64,000 nucleotides of DNA, taken from Leptobrachium leishanense. Lineage: Eukaryota; Chordata; Amphibia; Anura; Megophryidae. Where the stretch lies: assembly GCA_009667805.1 (NCBI GenBank), contig CM019063.1, forward strand, positions 58,512,881 through 58,576,880, given 5' to 3'. The position numbers and the translations under genes are program-made. Below the pieces are notes generated by a model. The model did no database searches and was not told where the DNA came from. It worked only from the letters and a program-made list of their open reading frames with translations. Shown one piece after another: positions 1 through 11,319 of the stretch. Numbering within the stretch: position 1 is the first letter of the stretch; the number at the start of each line of letters is the position of its first letter.

Positions 1-1653
1 ACCCCTATCTTAATGACTTCTCCAAGAGCTAATTGGATCCAGGAGTGAGCCAACCTTGAGTCCAATCAGTGTGATATTATTGGATGTGTTGCTGAAAGCT
101 GTCCTGCCCTTTAAAAACACACACCAGTTTTGGGTTTACTGGTTCCATTAAAATAATACAACACAAACATTGTATGTTTTCATGTTTTTATTGAACAGAA
201 CATGTAAACATTCACAGTGCAGGGTGGAAAAAGTATGTGAACCTTTGGACTTAATAACTGGTTGACCCTCCTTTTCCAGCAATAACCTCAACCAAACGTT
301 TCCTGTAGTTGCAGATCAGACCTGCACAACGATCTGGAGTAATTTTGGACCACTCCTCTTCACAAAACTGTTTCAGTGTAGCAATATTCTTGGGATGTCT
401 GGTGTGAATCGCGCTCTCAAGGTCATGCCACAGCATTTCAATTGGGTTGAGGTCAGGACTCTGACTGGGCCACTCCAGAAGGCGTATTTTGTTTTGTTGA
501 AGCCATTCTTTTGTTGAATTACTTGTATGCTTTGGGTCATTGTCCTGTTGCATCACCCATCCTCTGCAGAGCTTCAGTTGGCGGACAGATGGTCTTACGT
601 TTTCCTGCAAAATGTCTTGATAAACTCTGGAATTCATTTTTCCATCAATAACAACAATCCGTCCAGGCCCTGAGGCAGCAAAGCAGCCCCAAACCATGAT
701 GATCCCTCCGCCATGTTTTACAGTGGGATGAGGTTTTGATGTTGGCGTTCTGTGCCTATTTTTCTCCACACATAGTGTTGTGTGTTTTTTCCAAACAACT
801 CAATTTTGGTTTCATCTGTCCACACAATATTTTGCCAGTAGTGCTGTGGAACATCCAGGTGCTCTTTTGCAAATTCAAATGTGCTGCAATATGCTTTTTG
901 GACAGCAATGGCTTCCTCCGTGGTGTCCTCGCATGTACTCCATTCTTGTTTAATGTTTTCCTTGTTGTAGATGTGTCAACAAAAATGTTAGCCTGTGCCA
1001 GAGATTTCTGTAAGTCTTTAGCTGACACTCTAGGATTCTTCTTTACCTCATTAAGCATTCTGCACTGTGCTCTTGCAGTCATCTTTACAGGATGACCACG
1101 CCTAGGGAGAGTAGCAACAGTGCTGAACTTTCTCCATTTGTAGACAATGTGTCCACGGTAAGACAGACGAACATCAAGGCTTTTGGAGATACTTTTGTAA
1201 CCCTTTCCAGCTTCATGCATGTCAACAATTCTTGATCGTAGGTCTTCTGAGAGCTCTTTTCTGCGAGGCATGGTTCACAACAGGCGGTGCTTCTTGAAAC
1301 CAGTAAACCCAAAACTGGTGTCTGTTTTTAAAGGGCAGGACAGCTTTCAACAACACATCCAATAATATCACCCTGATCGGACTCAAGGTTGGCTCACTCC
1401 TGGCTTCAATTAGCTCTTGGAGAAGTCTTTAGGCTAGGGGATCACATACTTTTTCCACCCTGCACCGTGAATGTTTACATGTTCTGTTCAATAAAAACAT
1501 GAAAACATATAATGTTTGTGTTGTATTATTTTAAGCAGACTGTGTTTTTCAAATTGTTGTGACTTAGATGAAGATCAGAGCACATTTTATGACCAATTCA
1601 TGCAAAACTCCACGTAATCCCAAAGGGTTCACATACTTTTTATTGCCACTGTA
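1..1653 (-). mobile_element. Tc1/mariner-type transposon, left end cut by window
   Basis: A Tc1-type DNA transposon whose transposase lies on the minus strand. The right terminus is at 1651-1653, where the end TATTGCCACTGTA abuts host DNA beginning TACATGT, consistent with a TA target. The long terminal arm at 1298-1536 is matched in inverted orientation by 1-245, but the two blocks are in a different order: going outward on the right they run A (1298-1441) then B (1441-1536), on the left B (245-144) then A (143-1). The rest of the left arm presumably lies outside the window. An AATAAA motif in the B block could serve as a poly(A) signal for the transposase. Confidence 0.9.
251..1271 (-). pseudogene. 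Tc1-like transposase, frameshifted
   Basis: DDE transposase of the Tc1 family, which would cut and paste the element. The N-terminal paired-like helix-turn-helix region begins [10 protein letters not shown] at 1271 and continues through a GRPR-like PRRGHP segment. The catalytic region holds QQDNDPKHT and SPDLNPIE, whose Asp and Glu are 34 residues apart, the DD34E spacing of Tc1. One frameshift around 835-840 separates the two halves; the first catalytic Asp (TDETK) is encoded just after it, in the downstream frame. The C-terminal end GGSTSY is at 251. About 340 residues in total, the usual Tc1 length. Inactive as it stands because of the shift. Confidence 0.9.
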
Positions 1654-1714
1654 CATGTCCTAGCATGCCAAGCCATGCTCGATGCGACCGAGCATCATGG
1701 GACATGTAGTTCAG
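1652..1714. repeat. Short hairpin repeat next to Tc1 insertion
   Basis: Imperfect hairpin: ACATGTCC and AGCATG on the left pair with GAGCAT and GGGACATGT on the right. The Tc1 element inserted at its TA. The right arm read in reverse (ACTACATGTCCCATGATGC) resembles the ACTACAATTCCCANNATGC type of ZNF143/STAF binding consensus. Similar hairpins occur at 16993, 18772 and 49926. Confidence 0.5.
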
Positions 1715-2640
1715 AAACATCTGGGGTGCCAAGGTTTGCCATTGCTGCCCTAGTAGCGTGGGCAGCACAGGCCAGTGAGTATAGACGACCGTTCCTGAAC
1801 CTCTTGCCAATAAGTACGTCTAGACCTTTTGATTTTGACATTTTGAATGCGGTGATACGGCTTTGACTGGTATTTATGGGTAAACCAAGGTTAGTCGGAG
1901 ACACAGACCTTGAGACCTACACCTGTTGCTATGGCATTCGGCTATATAATGGAGTCTTTGTGATGGCTTGCAGTCCATAATAAGGTATTATTTAATTAAA
2001 GTCTTCTTTATTAAGCATATAATGGCTTTCCTCTTTCGTGCGGTATGGGTGGCATTTGTCGACCTTTCTTTCACAGTTTAGGGCTTTATCGTATGTCATT
2101 CGGTCGCATGCCTCTCTTAACAGATGCAGGAGTGAATTTTCTATAGAATATTCGTTTAACTGCTTCGTTTCTCTATATCTCCAGCTGATCCCAAGCGTAT
2201 TTTTCCTCTGAGCCCACAGATATAGATCCAATTGCTAAAATGCTTCTTTTACCACAGCAGATTTATTTAAGGTTGGCTTCTATTACTAATACAATGCCCC
2301 TAGTTTTAGGAATTCGGTTTATACCCCCACTGTATTGGACAAAGTAGGATTATGCCCCCCCCCAAAAAAACAGAAGACAAAACGACTTTTAAATGTTGGT
2401 GGGGGGGGGGGTGCAGTATAAATGTCTCGGCCTAACCTTTATTCTGAGATGACCGATCTTGTTTGGGGAGCGCTCAATTCCTAAGGGTAATACCAAAGGT
2501 ATGTTCTTGCGTAGGCCCTGGGGCAGCGGATTGGATTGTGACCGTGTTATCTTAGCGTCCAATACTTTTGGGGTGCTTGAAAGCAATAATACTCCCAAAA
2601 AGAAGTCTCCAAATTTATAGTAAACATAAGTGACGAACTT
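1715..2640. other. No recognisable gene; intronic DNA
   Basis: Contains short open frames without homology I recognise and a run of C and G homopolymers at 2358-2412. Probably unidentified repeat or ordinary intron. Confidence 0.4.
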
Positions 2641-2645
2641 GCCAC

Positions 2646-3215
2646 CGAATTGCACCGAACCGTGAATTTCACCGTATGGCGCAGTTTAGTGGCAGTTCGT
2701 CTATACATAAATCATCTGTCAATTCGGCAAACACTGGCGAATTGATGGCGAAATACAGTGCGATTCGCCACAGATCGGCTTCTTCAGCGACGGCGAAATT
2801 GTCCGATAGAGAATTAATGGTTAATCTATTCAGAGAAAGCTGAAACGTCAGTGAAATGGCCTAATTTCCAGTGGTTCAGTTGAACAGGTTTAAACAGGAT
2901 TCAATGGAAAAAAAAATTTTTTCGGGTTTTATTTAACCTTTTTATTCTTTTAATTTTCAGCCAAAATCCATTTTATTCTTTTGGAACATTTATATGTATT
3001 TATTCCATTTTTAGACAAATTATTTATTATTCTTATTATTTATTTAATTGTGGGGCTTTTTTACTATTTAGACAGATTTTAATTCATTTTTATTGGTTTA
3101 AACACCTATTAGACGAATAGCAGAGTTCTGGGTTTGTCTATTCTTTTCCCTGCCGTTCGGCGCACTTTAGGGACCCTCTGAGTAGTGAATTCACCGCAGG
3201 CTGGGTGAAATGGAA
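2646..3215. repeat. AT-rich repeat with GAATTCACC-type ends
   Basis: Begins with GAATTGCACCGAACCG and ends near GAATTCACCGCAGGCTGG. The interior (2810-3120) resembles the T-rich interior of the GGGTTATTC element at 17259-18067, including a TTTATTC-AGAGAA block. Probably a diverged member of that non-autonomous family; boundaries are approximate. Confidence 0.35.
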
Positions 3216-3294
3216 TTGCCAAAGTGTGTGTGTGTGTCCTAAATGAGCGTTTGGGTAATACACTCGGTAATGCATGCAGATAATATTTGTCTGG

Positions 3295-3667
3295 TTAAGG
3301 CTAGGGTCCGTTGTCCGTGAAAAAGTGCGTTCGACCGAATGGACGTATTTTTTTCACAGAATACGCGATAGCGGTCATACGATCCGCATTTTCATCCATG
3401 ATTTTGTACGGATCATCAATAAAACCCTTTTTGTGTCTGGACGTTATGTTGGCCGGACGTGTGCAGCGTCTGACGTCTCCTAATCACGCACGTTGCGGAC
3501 GCAGCGCACTCTGTTCGTCAGTACTAGCGGTATCACGTTCTCGAAAAAATGCGTTTGCCGCTTGCGTTGCCCGGCCGAACTTTCGTGCGTATATTGGTCG
3601 TCATTTGCTGCTACTACGGCCGTGATCTAGTGCGGCAGCACGCGCGTTCGTCTGACCCCAGCCATAA
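3295..3667. mobile_element. TTAA-flanked MITE, family S copy 1
   Basis: Terminal inverted repeats GGCTAGGGTC and GACCCCAGCC, flanked by TTAA (3295-3298) and ATAA (3664-3667). Three further copies are at 9276-9702, 43830-44273 and 57044-57477. The interior is CG-rich and shares phrases such as ACGTTATGTTGGCCGGAC between copies. TTAA duplication is used by piggyBac and Kolobok transposons; no transposase is present to decide. Confidence 0.75.
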
Positions 3668-4043
3668 ACAATCACTTTCAATGCGCTCTTTAATGCTGTG
3701 CTATTGTGGATCCTACCAAATAATTCTACCCTGCAACCTGGATAATGAATATGGAAACTCTAAAACTGCTTTCTACTGACCAGGTCAATTACACAGGAAA
3801 GATAATAACATGCCTTTTATTATTATTGGTAAAAAGACAGACCTTTTTATTTTATGTGGAATACACTTTTTTCTTGTTGCCGAGACAGACATTTATTTAA
3901 TATTGGAAGATTTATTTATTAATTATTCTCATACTTTTTTTTACTTTGTGTCAGTGCGCGCATACATAAAATGTTATCCCCAATATTACTGTACAGTATA
4001 GCAGTGGTGTCATTTTTATGATTTTATTCTTTTTCTCCCGCAG

Positions 4044-4220
4044 CTATCTTTAAAAATGCGTCGGAGAAGCGGACCTGGGCAATTGTGGTAACCATGATGG
4101 GAGTAGCGGCGTTTGATTTTGCCGCAGATTTCATCGATGGTCCGATCAAAGCTTATTTATTTGATGTGTGTTCGCATGAGGACAAGGAGCGGGGACTTCA
4201 TTACCACGCTCTTTTCACCG
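4044..4220 (+). CDS. SLC45A2: SLC45A2 (MATP) exon, probably coding exon 2
   Basis: Exon of SLC45A2, a 12-transmembrane major-facilitator (GPH-type sugar/proton symporter) protein of melanosomes needed for melanin synthesis; loss in vertebrates causes oculocutaneous albinism type 4 phenotypes. The acceptor is TTTTTCTCCCGCAG ending at 4043 and the donor is G|GTAAGG at 4221. The exon is 177 bp and enters with two bases of a split codon. It encodes 58 complete codons, then the first base of a Gly codon. The segment [20 protein letters not shown] and the following LHYHALFTG are diagnostic: SLC45A2 keeps [15 protein letters not shown], whereas SLC45A1 and SLC45A4 have a different DNPSHAYMMDVC-like segment. 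The hydrophobic stretch [19 protein letters not shown] is a membrane segment. An open frame reads on past the donor to 4564, but that part is intron. The gene name is from recognition of the protein, not a search. Confidence 0.93.
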
Positions 4221-4743
4221 GTAAGGCTCGCATTGCAACTGTTGTGACATGTACCAGTCGTGCCTCGGGCTCGGAAATGTTTCCGCACATAAGCCACCTG
4301 GGCCTACGGCAACAAATCATTATTATTTATTTACACAAATCCCCAATAGATACTGCGTATCTCTCTGTTTTATGTTTTGTATATTTATGTCGTGGGGGGG
4401 GGGTACAGCAGAATTCGGAGGGCCTAGGGCAGCACCAAGGGCTTGTTTACACCCCCCCCCCCATGTGTCCCGGTCATGCAGTCTTGCTTGTATTTCTAAT
4501 CCTACACGTTGTAAGACTTGTTCATGTGATCAGGTCACAAGATTCCACAACAATCTACTCGTGATGACATCAAAGGAGGGACTTGACGGTATTCCTTAGA
4601 TTTTGTCTTCAGCGATTTATTATTTTTTTTTATTTATTTTTTACAGCATTTGATTAATACTTCCAAAGTTTATATTTTTTTACATTGTGCTTTAATTCAC
4701 CGTCACACACATAGAACAAATATATTTTTATTGCAGTATTATT
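4221..4743. other. Start of SLC45A2 intron, no gene
   Basis: Donor-proximal intron. Contains G and C homopolymer runs (4391-4400, 4452-4462) and T-rich tracts. The 44-bp stretch around 4385-4470 resembles the poly-G/poly-C snapback DNA at 8740-9130 only in base composition. Confidence 0.5.
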
Positions 4744-6047
4744 AGTGTTGCCACCTCTCCTTTTTTTTTTTTCTTTTTAAATATATTTTATTGACTGCAT
4801 ATATCGAAAAAATATACATAACATTGACACATTCTTTCACCAAACAAAGATTTGAATGCAATCAAAGTACCAGATCTTAAGAGTCAACCTTTTTATGGCA
4901 AACAAAAAAACCAGACACATGCATACGGACACTATTCGCACCAACTACAAAAGGAAAGGGAAAGAAAGAGAGAGAAGGGGAAAAAGAAAATGTCATACAG
5001 CATTTTTTGTTTATGTAGAGTATACACACTTTGCATAAGAAGGATAACTGGGGTCACCTCTGATGGCGCTCACAGGTATACAGTCACACAGGCAGGGCCA
5101 GCCCTTCCATGGAGCAGCCGCTCCAGGCAGCGCTTTGTCAGCGCTTCGTGAGCGGCCCTTGCACAGTCTGCCGCCGGTGCCTGCAATGATTCAGGGGTGG
5201 GTCCATTTCAGCTGGGCTGGGCGGTGCCTCAGGCCTCACTAGCCTTGTGCTTAGAGGGTGAGGGACATGTCCGGGGCGTGTCTCACACGCTTCGCTGTGT
5301 GCGGAGCGGCTCAGTCCATGAGGTTGGTGGTGCAGCCTGTGAAGCTGGCAGAGTGGGCGGTGCAGTACGCAGAGGGATGCTGCTACCCTGCTTCCCATGT
5401 ATTGCCCATTACTCGGCACTTGGGGGACTGTGATTGGCCGGCGCAGGGCCCAGGTGCCCTGTGAGCGGATGTGCCAGATGTGCTGGCTTCCCAGCAAGTG
5501 ATGGCTCTGTGTGTGACCTGAGGCTCCTCAGGGGGCGCCTCATCACCATCAAGCAGGACAAACATGCTTCAGGGGAACATACGTTAGTTAGCACCACAGA
5601 TTCCTCCAGGAGCCCAGGCGCTGTTTTCCTAAATTATCAAAGTGATCCCTGGGATCAGGCAGCACTTTTCACGTACTGTTAGGCGCTCTGTGACACGCTC
5701 ATACACACCGCACATTACTGTGAGTTTTATTGCTCTGGAACTTTGTGACACGCTCATACACATGCCGCACATTACTGTGAGTTTTATTGCTGTGGAACTC
5801 TGTGATACGCTTGTGTTGTTTTTTTTGGGGGGCAGCATTTCATCCATCGCTCCAGGCAGCACAGTGGCTTGAGCCAGCCGTGCACACAGGGTCTCAATGG
5901 TATACGCTCACACAGGCACTTCATAGTATTCAGTCTGGGCTTGGTCTGGTCTGAACCATGTGTCCGGGTGGGAGGGGGGCTGAAACCCGAACACATGATT
6001 ACAAACCCGAACTGTCTGGGTGAATACTGGACAGGTGGCAACCCTAT
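4744..6047. repeat. Composite repeat with GTTGCCACCT inverted ends
   Basis: GTTGCCACCTCTCC near 4746 is inverted at GGACAGGTGGCAAC ending 6042, suggesting one DNA element. Directly inside the left end, about 4758-5040, is a T-rich tract followed by sequence like the 3' tail of a minus-strand LINE (poly-A side on the left). The remainder includes GC-rich DNA (5095-5660) and a tandem repeat at 5686-5815. No transposase recognised; the duplication could not be established. Confidence 0.45.
5686..5815. repeat. Minisatellite, about 58-bp unit
   Basis: Two full units and partial flanks of a unit containing CACATTACTGTGAGTTTTAT and a CTCATACACA segment. The same unit is repeated at 39590-39770 in another element. 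Confidence 0.75.
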
Positions 6048-6399
6048 GTGTTATGGAATACATGTGACACTGAAAACCGCTACTACAGGCTTGGGCTGCT
6101 GTCACAAAAGCGCACTGATTGCGGCCGTTGCAACGAATTCACTTTGTTAACCACAAGCTCATCCATTACATAGTATCAGTTCTAAAGGGCATTGGAGCAA
6201 AAAATGCTGTATTTGAGGGTGTCTCTACGCCCGTTTTAGCTTTTTCATGTTGATGCCATTTTGGTGTCCGATGTAACATGCGTTGCCCGTGCGTGAACAA
6301 GTGCACTCGTGTGTTGATTTTCCTTGACTCCTTTTAAAATGCTACGATGGACAGCAAACAGTGCTCTCCTGTGACTGCAGCCATAATCATCGTAATAGT

Positions 6400-6402
6400 T
6401 TA

Positions 6403-6438
<36 letters not shown>

Positions 6439-8356
6439 ATGTATGTATGTGTGTATATACGCAAAAGTCCTGACTGACTGACCCATCAACGCCCAGCTGA
6501 AACCGTTTAACCTAGGAACGTGAAATTTTGAACGTGCACTAAGGAAGGATTTTTGGAAACTCCGCCCCTAAGGGGGTGAAAAAGGGATTGAATATTTTAA
6601 ACAGGATACCTATAGCTCAAAAACAGAAGATGCTACAGATGTGAAAATCGGTATTTAGATTCGTCTTGAAAAACAAACACATTTACCGTTTTTAAAAAAT
6701 TCAACTGGGGGGGTGAAAAAAGGGTTGCATATTTTAAACAGGATACCTATATCTTAAAAACAGACGATGTTACAGACGTGAAAATCGGTATTTAGATTCT
6801 TCTTGAAAAATAAAAAAACACGTATTTTACAGTTTTTCAAAAATTCTACTGGGGGGCAAAAACAGGCGGTTGAATATTTTAAATATTTTAAACAAGATAC
6901 CTATATCTTAAAAACAGAAGATGGTACAGACGTGAAAACCGGTATTTAGATTCATCTTGACAAATAAAAAAAACATGTATTTTACCATTTTCTGAAAATT
7001 CCTTGGGGGGCAAAAAGGGGGGTTGAATACTTTTATCAGTATACCTATATTTCAAAAACCGAAGATGTTACAGGTGTGAAATTTGGTATTTACAATCTTA
7101 GTAAAAAAAAAAAACATGTTTTTTGCCATTTTCCACAAATCCAATTGGGGGGGGTCGGGGGGTCGGGGTCTGAATATTTTTATCATTATACCTATATTTA
7201 AAAAACCAAAGATGTTACAGTCGTGAAATTTGGTATTTACAATCTTCTTGAAAAATAAAAACATGTGTTTTGCCATTTTACAAAAATCCCAAGGGGGGCT
7301 GAATACTTTTAAACAGGATACCTATATCTCAAAAACAGAAGATGTTACATACGTGAAAATTGGTATTTAGATTCGTCTTGAGAAACAAAAAAACACCTAT
7401 TTTACCATTTTCCAAAAATTCAGTGAAAGGGGGGATGGAATACTTTTATCAGTATACCTATATTTCAAAAAACAAAGATGTTACAGGTCTGAAATTTGGT
7501 ATTTACAATCTTCGTGAAAAAAAACAAACGTGTTTTGCCATTTTCCACAAATCCAATGGGGGGGGGTCGGGGGAAAGGGGTCTGAATACTTTTATCAGTA
7601 TATCTATAGTTCAAAAACCAAGATGTTACAGGTGTGAAGTTTGGTAATTACACATCTTTTGAAAATAAAGAATCACGTGTTTTACCATTTTCCAAAAATC
7701 CAAGTGGGGGGGTAAAAAAAAGGGGCGTGAATGCTTTTAAACAGGATACCTACATCTCAAAAACAGAAGATGTTACAGATGTGAAAATTGGTATTTAGAT
7801 TTGTCTTGAGAAACAAAAAAACACATATTTTACCATTTTCCAAAAATCCAGTGGGAGGGGGAAAAAGGGGGGGTTGAATACTTTATTTCCAAAAACCAAA
7901 GATGTTACAGGTGTGAAATCTGGCACTTACAATCTTCTTGAAAAAGAAAAAAACACATGTTTTACCATTTTCCAAGAATCCCACGTGGTGGGTGAAAAAA
8001 GGGGGTGAATACTTCTAAACAGGATACCTATATCTCAAAAACAGAAGATGTTACAGACGTAAAAATTGGTATTTAGATTCGTCTTGAAAATAAAACCTGT
8101 ATTTTACCATTTTTCCAAAAATCCAGTGGGGGGGCAAAAAGGGGGGATGAATACCTTTTATCAGTATACCTATATTTCAAAAACCGATATTTACAATCTT
8201 CGTGCAAAAAAAAAAACACGTTTTACAATTTTCCAAAAATCCCAAGGGGGGGGGGCGGGAAAGAGAGGTTCTACCAAAAAAACCTCAAGTTTCTTTTAAA
8301 AACCAATTTTAACAAATCCCAAAATCCACGCGAGCGAAGCTGTGGGCAATAGCTAG
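6400..8356 (+). mobile_element. Non-autonomous Helitron-type element
   Basis: The 3' end reads GCGAGCGAAGCTGTGGGCAA followed by TAGCTAG, with CTAG at 8353-8356 and a following T. A GC-rich short hairpin a few bases before CTAG-T is the hallmark of animal Helitrons. The 5' side is a TA microsatellite (about 6403-6440) followed by GACTGACTGACCCATCAACG, which resembles 5' regions of many Helitrons. Inserts into AT without duplication in this class. No Rep/helicase is present. The exact 5' end is uncertain because of the TA run. Confidence 0.72.
6560..8250 (+). repeat. Tandem array of about 12 units, 130-150 bp, two unit types
   Basis: Each unit has a core of GATGTTACAG, GTGAAA and GGTATTTA, a tract of A, and a run of G. 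Cores begin near 6632, 6769, 6922, 7066, 7210, 7341, 7476, 7621, 7769, 7901, 8047, with a partial one near 8186. Type A units have TTTAAACAGGATACC and GGTATTTAGATTCGTCTTG; type B units have TTTATCAGTATACC and GGTATTTACAATCTTCGTG. The order is A A A B B A B B A B A B. Not a CRISPR: the units are long, degenerate and without short constant spacers. Confidence 0.9.
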
Positions 8357-8380
8357 TATATATTCTATTATTAATTTTCA

Positions 8381-9010
8381 CAAAAACCAGGGAGAGAGCA
8401 CTCCAGTCAACACATTCAAAAACCAACAGCTCCATGCATGGGTACATAATACCAGATTTTACCACATGTTGAAAAATTCTTAAATCTGAGCTTTTGTTGA
8501 ATAAAATGGTGGAAATTTGGTTAACAATGAACGGCTGTGAATTGCTTAAGCCTGCCAACAACGTCCATGTTATCCACCCTCTTGCAGGTCCTACTCTGTA
8601 AACCTAATGACCACCCATCATGGGATAAACTCACGGAGGAACAAGTATTTTCCTGGAGCTCCCACAGATCAAGGTTAAATAGTACCTGGAGGAGAAATAC
8701 CTGTGGCAGGGAGGGGTGCATACCCAAGGGATTCATATAGAAAACACATGGGGGGGGGGTAGCACTCAACCTAAACTAAGCAGGTAGGACCTGCCAGAGG
8801 GTGGATTACATTGACGCTGTTGGCAGGCTTAAAGCCATTCACGGCCGTTCATTGCGAACCAAATTTCCACCATTTTATTCAACAAAGCTCAGATTTAAGA
8901 ATGGTTCACCATGTGGTAAAAGCTGGTATTATGTACCCATGCATGGAGCTGTTGTTGCAGGTTTTTGAATGCGTTTGCCTGGAGTGCTCTCTCTCTGGTT
9001 TTGTTTGTAT
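8381..9010. repeat. Foldback repeat, arms of about 200 bp
   Basis: Left arm 8381-8600 is matched in reverse complement by 8798-9010 (for example CCATGCATGGGTACATAATA on the left against GTACCCATGCATGG on the right). Arms are about 90 percent similar by eye. The spacer 8600-8798 holds CACTCAACCTAAACTAAGC, also present in the palindrome that follows. Confidence 0.8.
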
Positions 9011-9030
9011 TTTATTTTTGAGACGCACCC

Positions 9031-9165
9031 GCACTGAATGTTTAGTTTAGGTTGAGTGCAACCCCCCCCCCATGTGTGTATATGTATGTGTGATTATATA
9101 ATCACACATACATATACACACATGGGAGGGGGGATTTGCACTCAACCTAAACTAAACATTCAGTG
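9031..9165. repeat. Palindrome, arms of about 60-65 bp
   Basis: GCACTGAATGTTTAGTTTAG at the left end is the reverse complement of the right end at 9146-9165; the centre is the AT run near 9096. The arms include TGTGTGTATATGTATGTGTG and its complement. Poly-C on the left and poly-G on the right are unequal in length. Confidence 0.85.
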
Positions 9166-9275
9166 CGATAGTCCAATATATATTATAATGTATATTATAA
9201 TGTTACATTTAAAAGACACGCTTTAGAGAGTAACTGCTCTTCCTCAGGTCTGGAAGCTATATGGAGTTATACTCT

Positions 9276-9702
9276 CTAAGGCTAAGGTCAGACGAAAGCA
9301 TTTTTAACGTGCGTTTAACCGCACAAAATCACGGCCGTGCTAGCAGCAAATGACGTCCAATGCCGGGTAACATACAAAGAACGGCCGCACAAAAGTCCGT
9401 CTGCGCAACGCAAGTGGCAAACGAACGCATTTTTTCTAGAACGTCAAACCGCTACTACTGACGTACAGAGTGCGCTGCGTCCGCATAGCGGCGTGATTGG
9501 GAGACGTCAGACGCTGCTAATGTCCGGCCAACATAACGTCCAGACGCAAAAAGTGTTTTATTGATGATCCATACAAAATCACGGACGAAAATGTGCATCG
9601 TATGACCGCTATCACGTATTCTGTGAAAAAATACGTCCATTCGTTCGAATGCACTTTTTCACGGACGACGCGAAAAATGCGTTCGTCTGACCCTAGCCTT
9701 AA
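9276..9702. mobile_element. TTAA-flanked MITE, family S copy 2
   Basis: Ends GGCTAAGGTCAGACGAAAGC and, inverted, GGCTAGGGTCAGACGAACGC; flanks are CTAA (9276-9279) and TTAA (9699-9702). It lies inside a larger inverted repeat: AATGTTACATTTAAAAGACA near 9199 is the complement of the sequence at 9705-9727. Confidence 0.8.
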
Positions 9703-10499
9703 GCGTGTCTTTTTAAATGTAACGTTAGCCCAATTAAAAAGGTATCACTATGCACTGCTATACTCGTGTGTAAAATTTATTTATATAAAATCACAACAAA
9801 TCCAAGGGGAGAGCACTCAAAGGTCACAACATTTAAAGACGTTCGTGTTTTTCAAAGATTTTATATATTTTTTTTCTTTCCAAACTCCTAGTCATAAATG
9901 AGGGAGTTCAGTTCAGTTCACATAATGAGGCCATATCTTGCTTATCTTGGTCCTAGTCTAACACGTGTGTGTGTCCTTGCTCTGCCACCAACGTTTGATG
10001 CAAAATGTCAGACATTGTAGGCTTTAAGAATCGTCTTGCTGTGGCAGTACCTATTTTTGGCCACAAGATGGGGACTATCGCGATCAGATACTGGACATTG
10101 GGACTACAATAACAGGCATGCTTTGCAAGAAGCCAGGAAGTGGGTGGGGATGGGACACTTACATCCTCTGCCTCGTGGAGAAAGTTCCAGAGCGCGCCAG
10201 GGAGTCAGAGGAGATAGACGCAGTGAGAGACATCGCAAGGGGGCCTAAGCCAGAGCCTGGGCGAGACCTGTCAGAGTCATTTATTGGACATTCAGCCTGA
10301 AGAGAAGGAGAGAGCTTCAAGTTCCCAAGATTGCTGCAGTTCTAAGAGACCCAAAACCTCGAGTAAGGAGTTGCCGCGAGTTGACCGAATACGGAAAGCA
10401 GGCGGTGAGTTGGACAAGTCGTGGACAAGCTGCGGAAAGTCAGACAACGGATCCGGCCGCTAGTATCCCCAGTCAATATCGAGCGGAGACACGTCCTGG

Positions 10500-11131
10500 G
10501 TCAGCGGAGCCTAAAGCAACCGTCGGATGGGTGAGAGGCCTCCAAGGCTGTACTGTAAATAAAGAACTCGCTGCTGTTTTCCTTCTTAAAGTCCACAGGG
10601 CCCCAACTTGACTAGTCGAAGAGATTCTTTAAGTAAATTCACTGGCCAGTTGAATAGTACCCGGGTACCATACACACACATACACACCTTTCACATTTCG
10701 GGACTTAACCTGTGCAGGACTCATTTTTGTTGCGTATCGGAACAAGAGTAAAGATACGTTCCGAATATATTTTCCTCTTTTCCGCTGCGCGTTTGTCGTA
10801 ATACGAAGAGATTGTATTTTTTGGGTTCCGCTACGTGTTCCTTTTTCGTATATTCGTGCAACTGCTTTTATTTTCTGTTCGGTTACGAATATTTTATTTT
10901 CCGAAATACGAAGCCTCGTGTTTCGTTTCTTTTCCGCCACGCGGTTTACCGCGATACGAAAATACTGTAATATATCTGTGATTACCGTGTCTAAATATCT
11001 GCTCATTATTTTAGTAAACTATTTAAATGATAAAAACTCACAACTGTGTTGGAGCATATTTATTCCCTAGTGCGGGGAGACTGACCCGTGGTTCAATTTT
11101 CAGCGGCTCCTCCGGGAGTGAGCGCTACACT
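10500..11131 (+). repeat. Unclassified dispersed repeat W, copy 1
   Basis: Shares with 43707-44640 (minus strand) the blocks GGTGAGAGGCCTCC, ACAGGGCCCCAAC, GAGTCGAAGA..., TTCACTGGCCAGTTGAA and ATAGTACCCGGGTACC. The 3' part (11057-11131), with TATTTATTCCCTAGTGCGG and CAGCGGCTCCTCCGGGAGTG, is shared with both other copies. The left limit is uncertain; DNA from about 10020 may belong to it. Possibly an LTR or internal part of a retroelement (an AATAAAG motif is at 10557), but no coding domain is recognisable. Confidence 0.6.
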
Positions 11132-11319
11132 AAGCCCAGGCTTCTGGTTCTTCCCAAGCAAGCCCTGCTAAATTAGGCAGTTAGCAGTGCTAACCATCTC
11201 TACCTTCCCCAGTCCCTTAGATTGTAAACTCACGGGATGCCTGGCTGAGCACTCGTTTAAAGTGACATTAAAGTCAAAAAAATTTTTCCCTCTCCCCAAT
11301 GTAAATGAAAGCACTTACC

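Noticed and set aside
4221..4564. Open frame continuing from the SLC45A2 exon
   Set aside because: It runs past a strong donor (G|GTAAGG) and loses family similarity exactly there.
6560..8250. CRISPR-like array
   Set aside because: Units are 130-150 bp, degenerate and in a vertebrate genome within Helitron-type ends.
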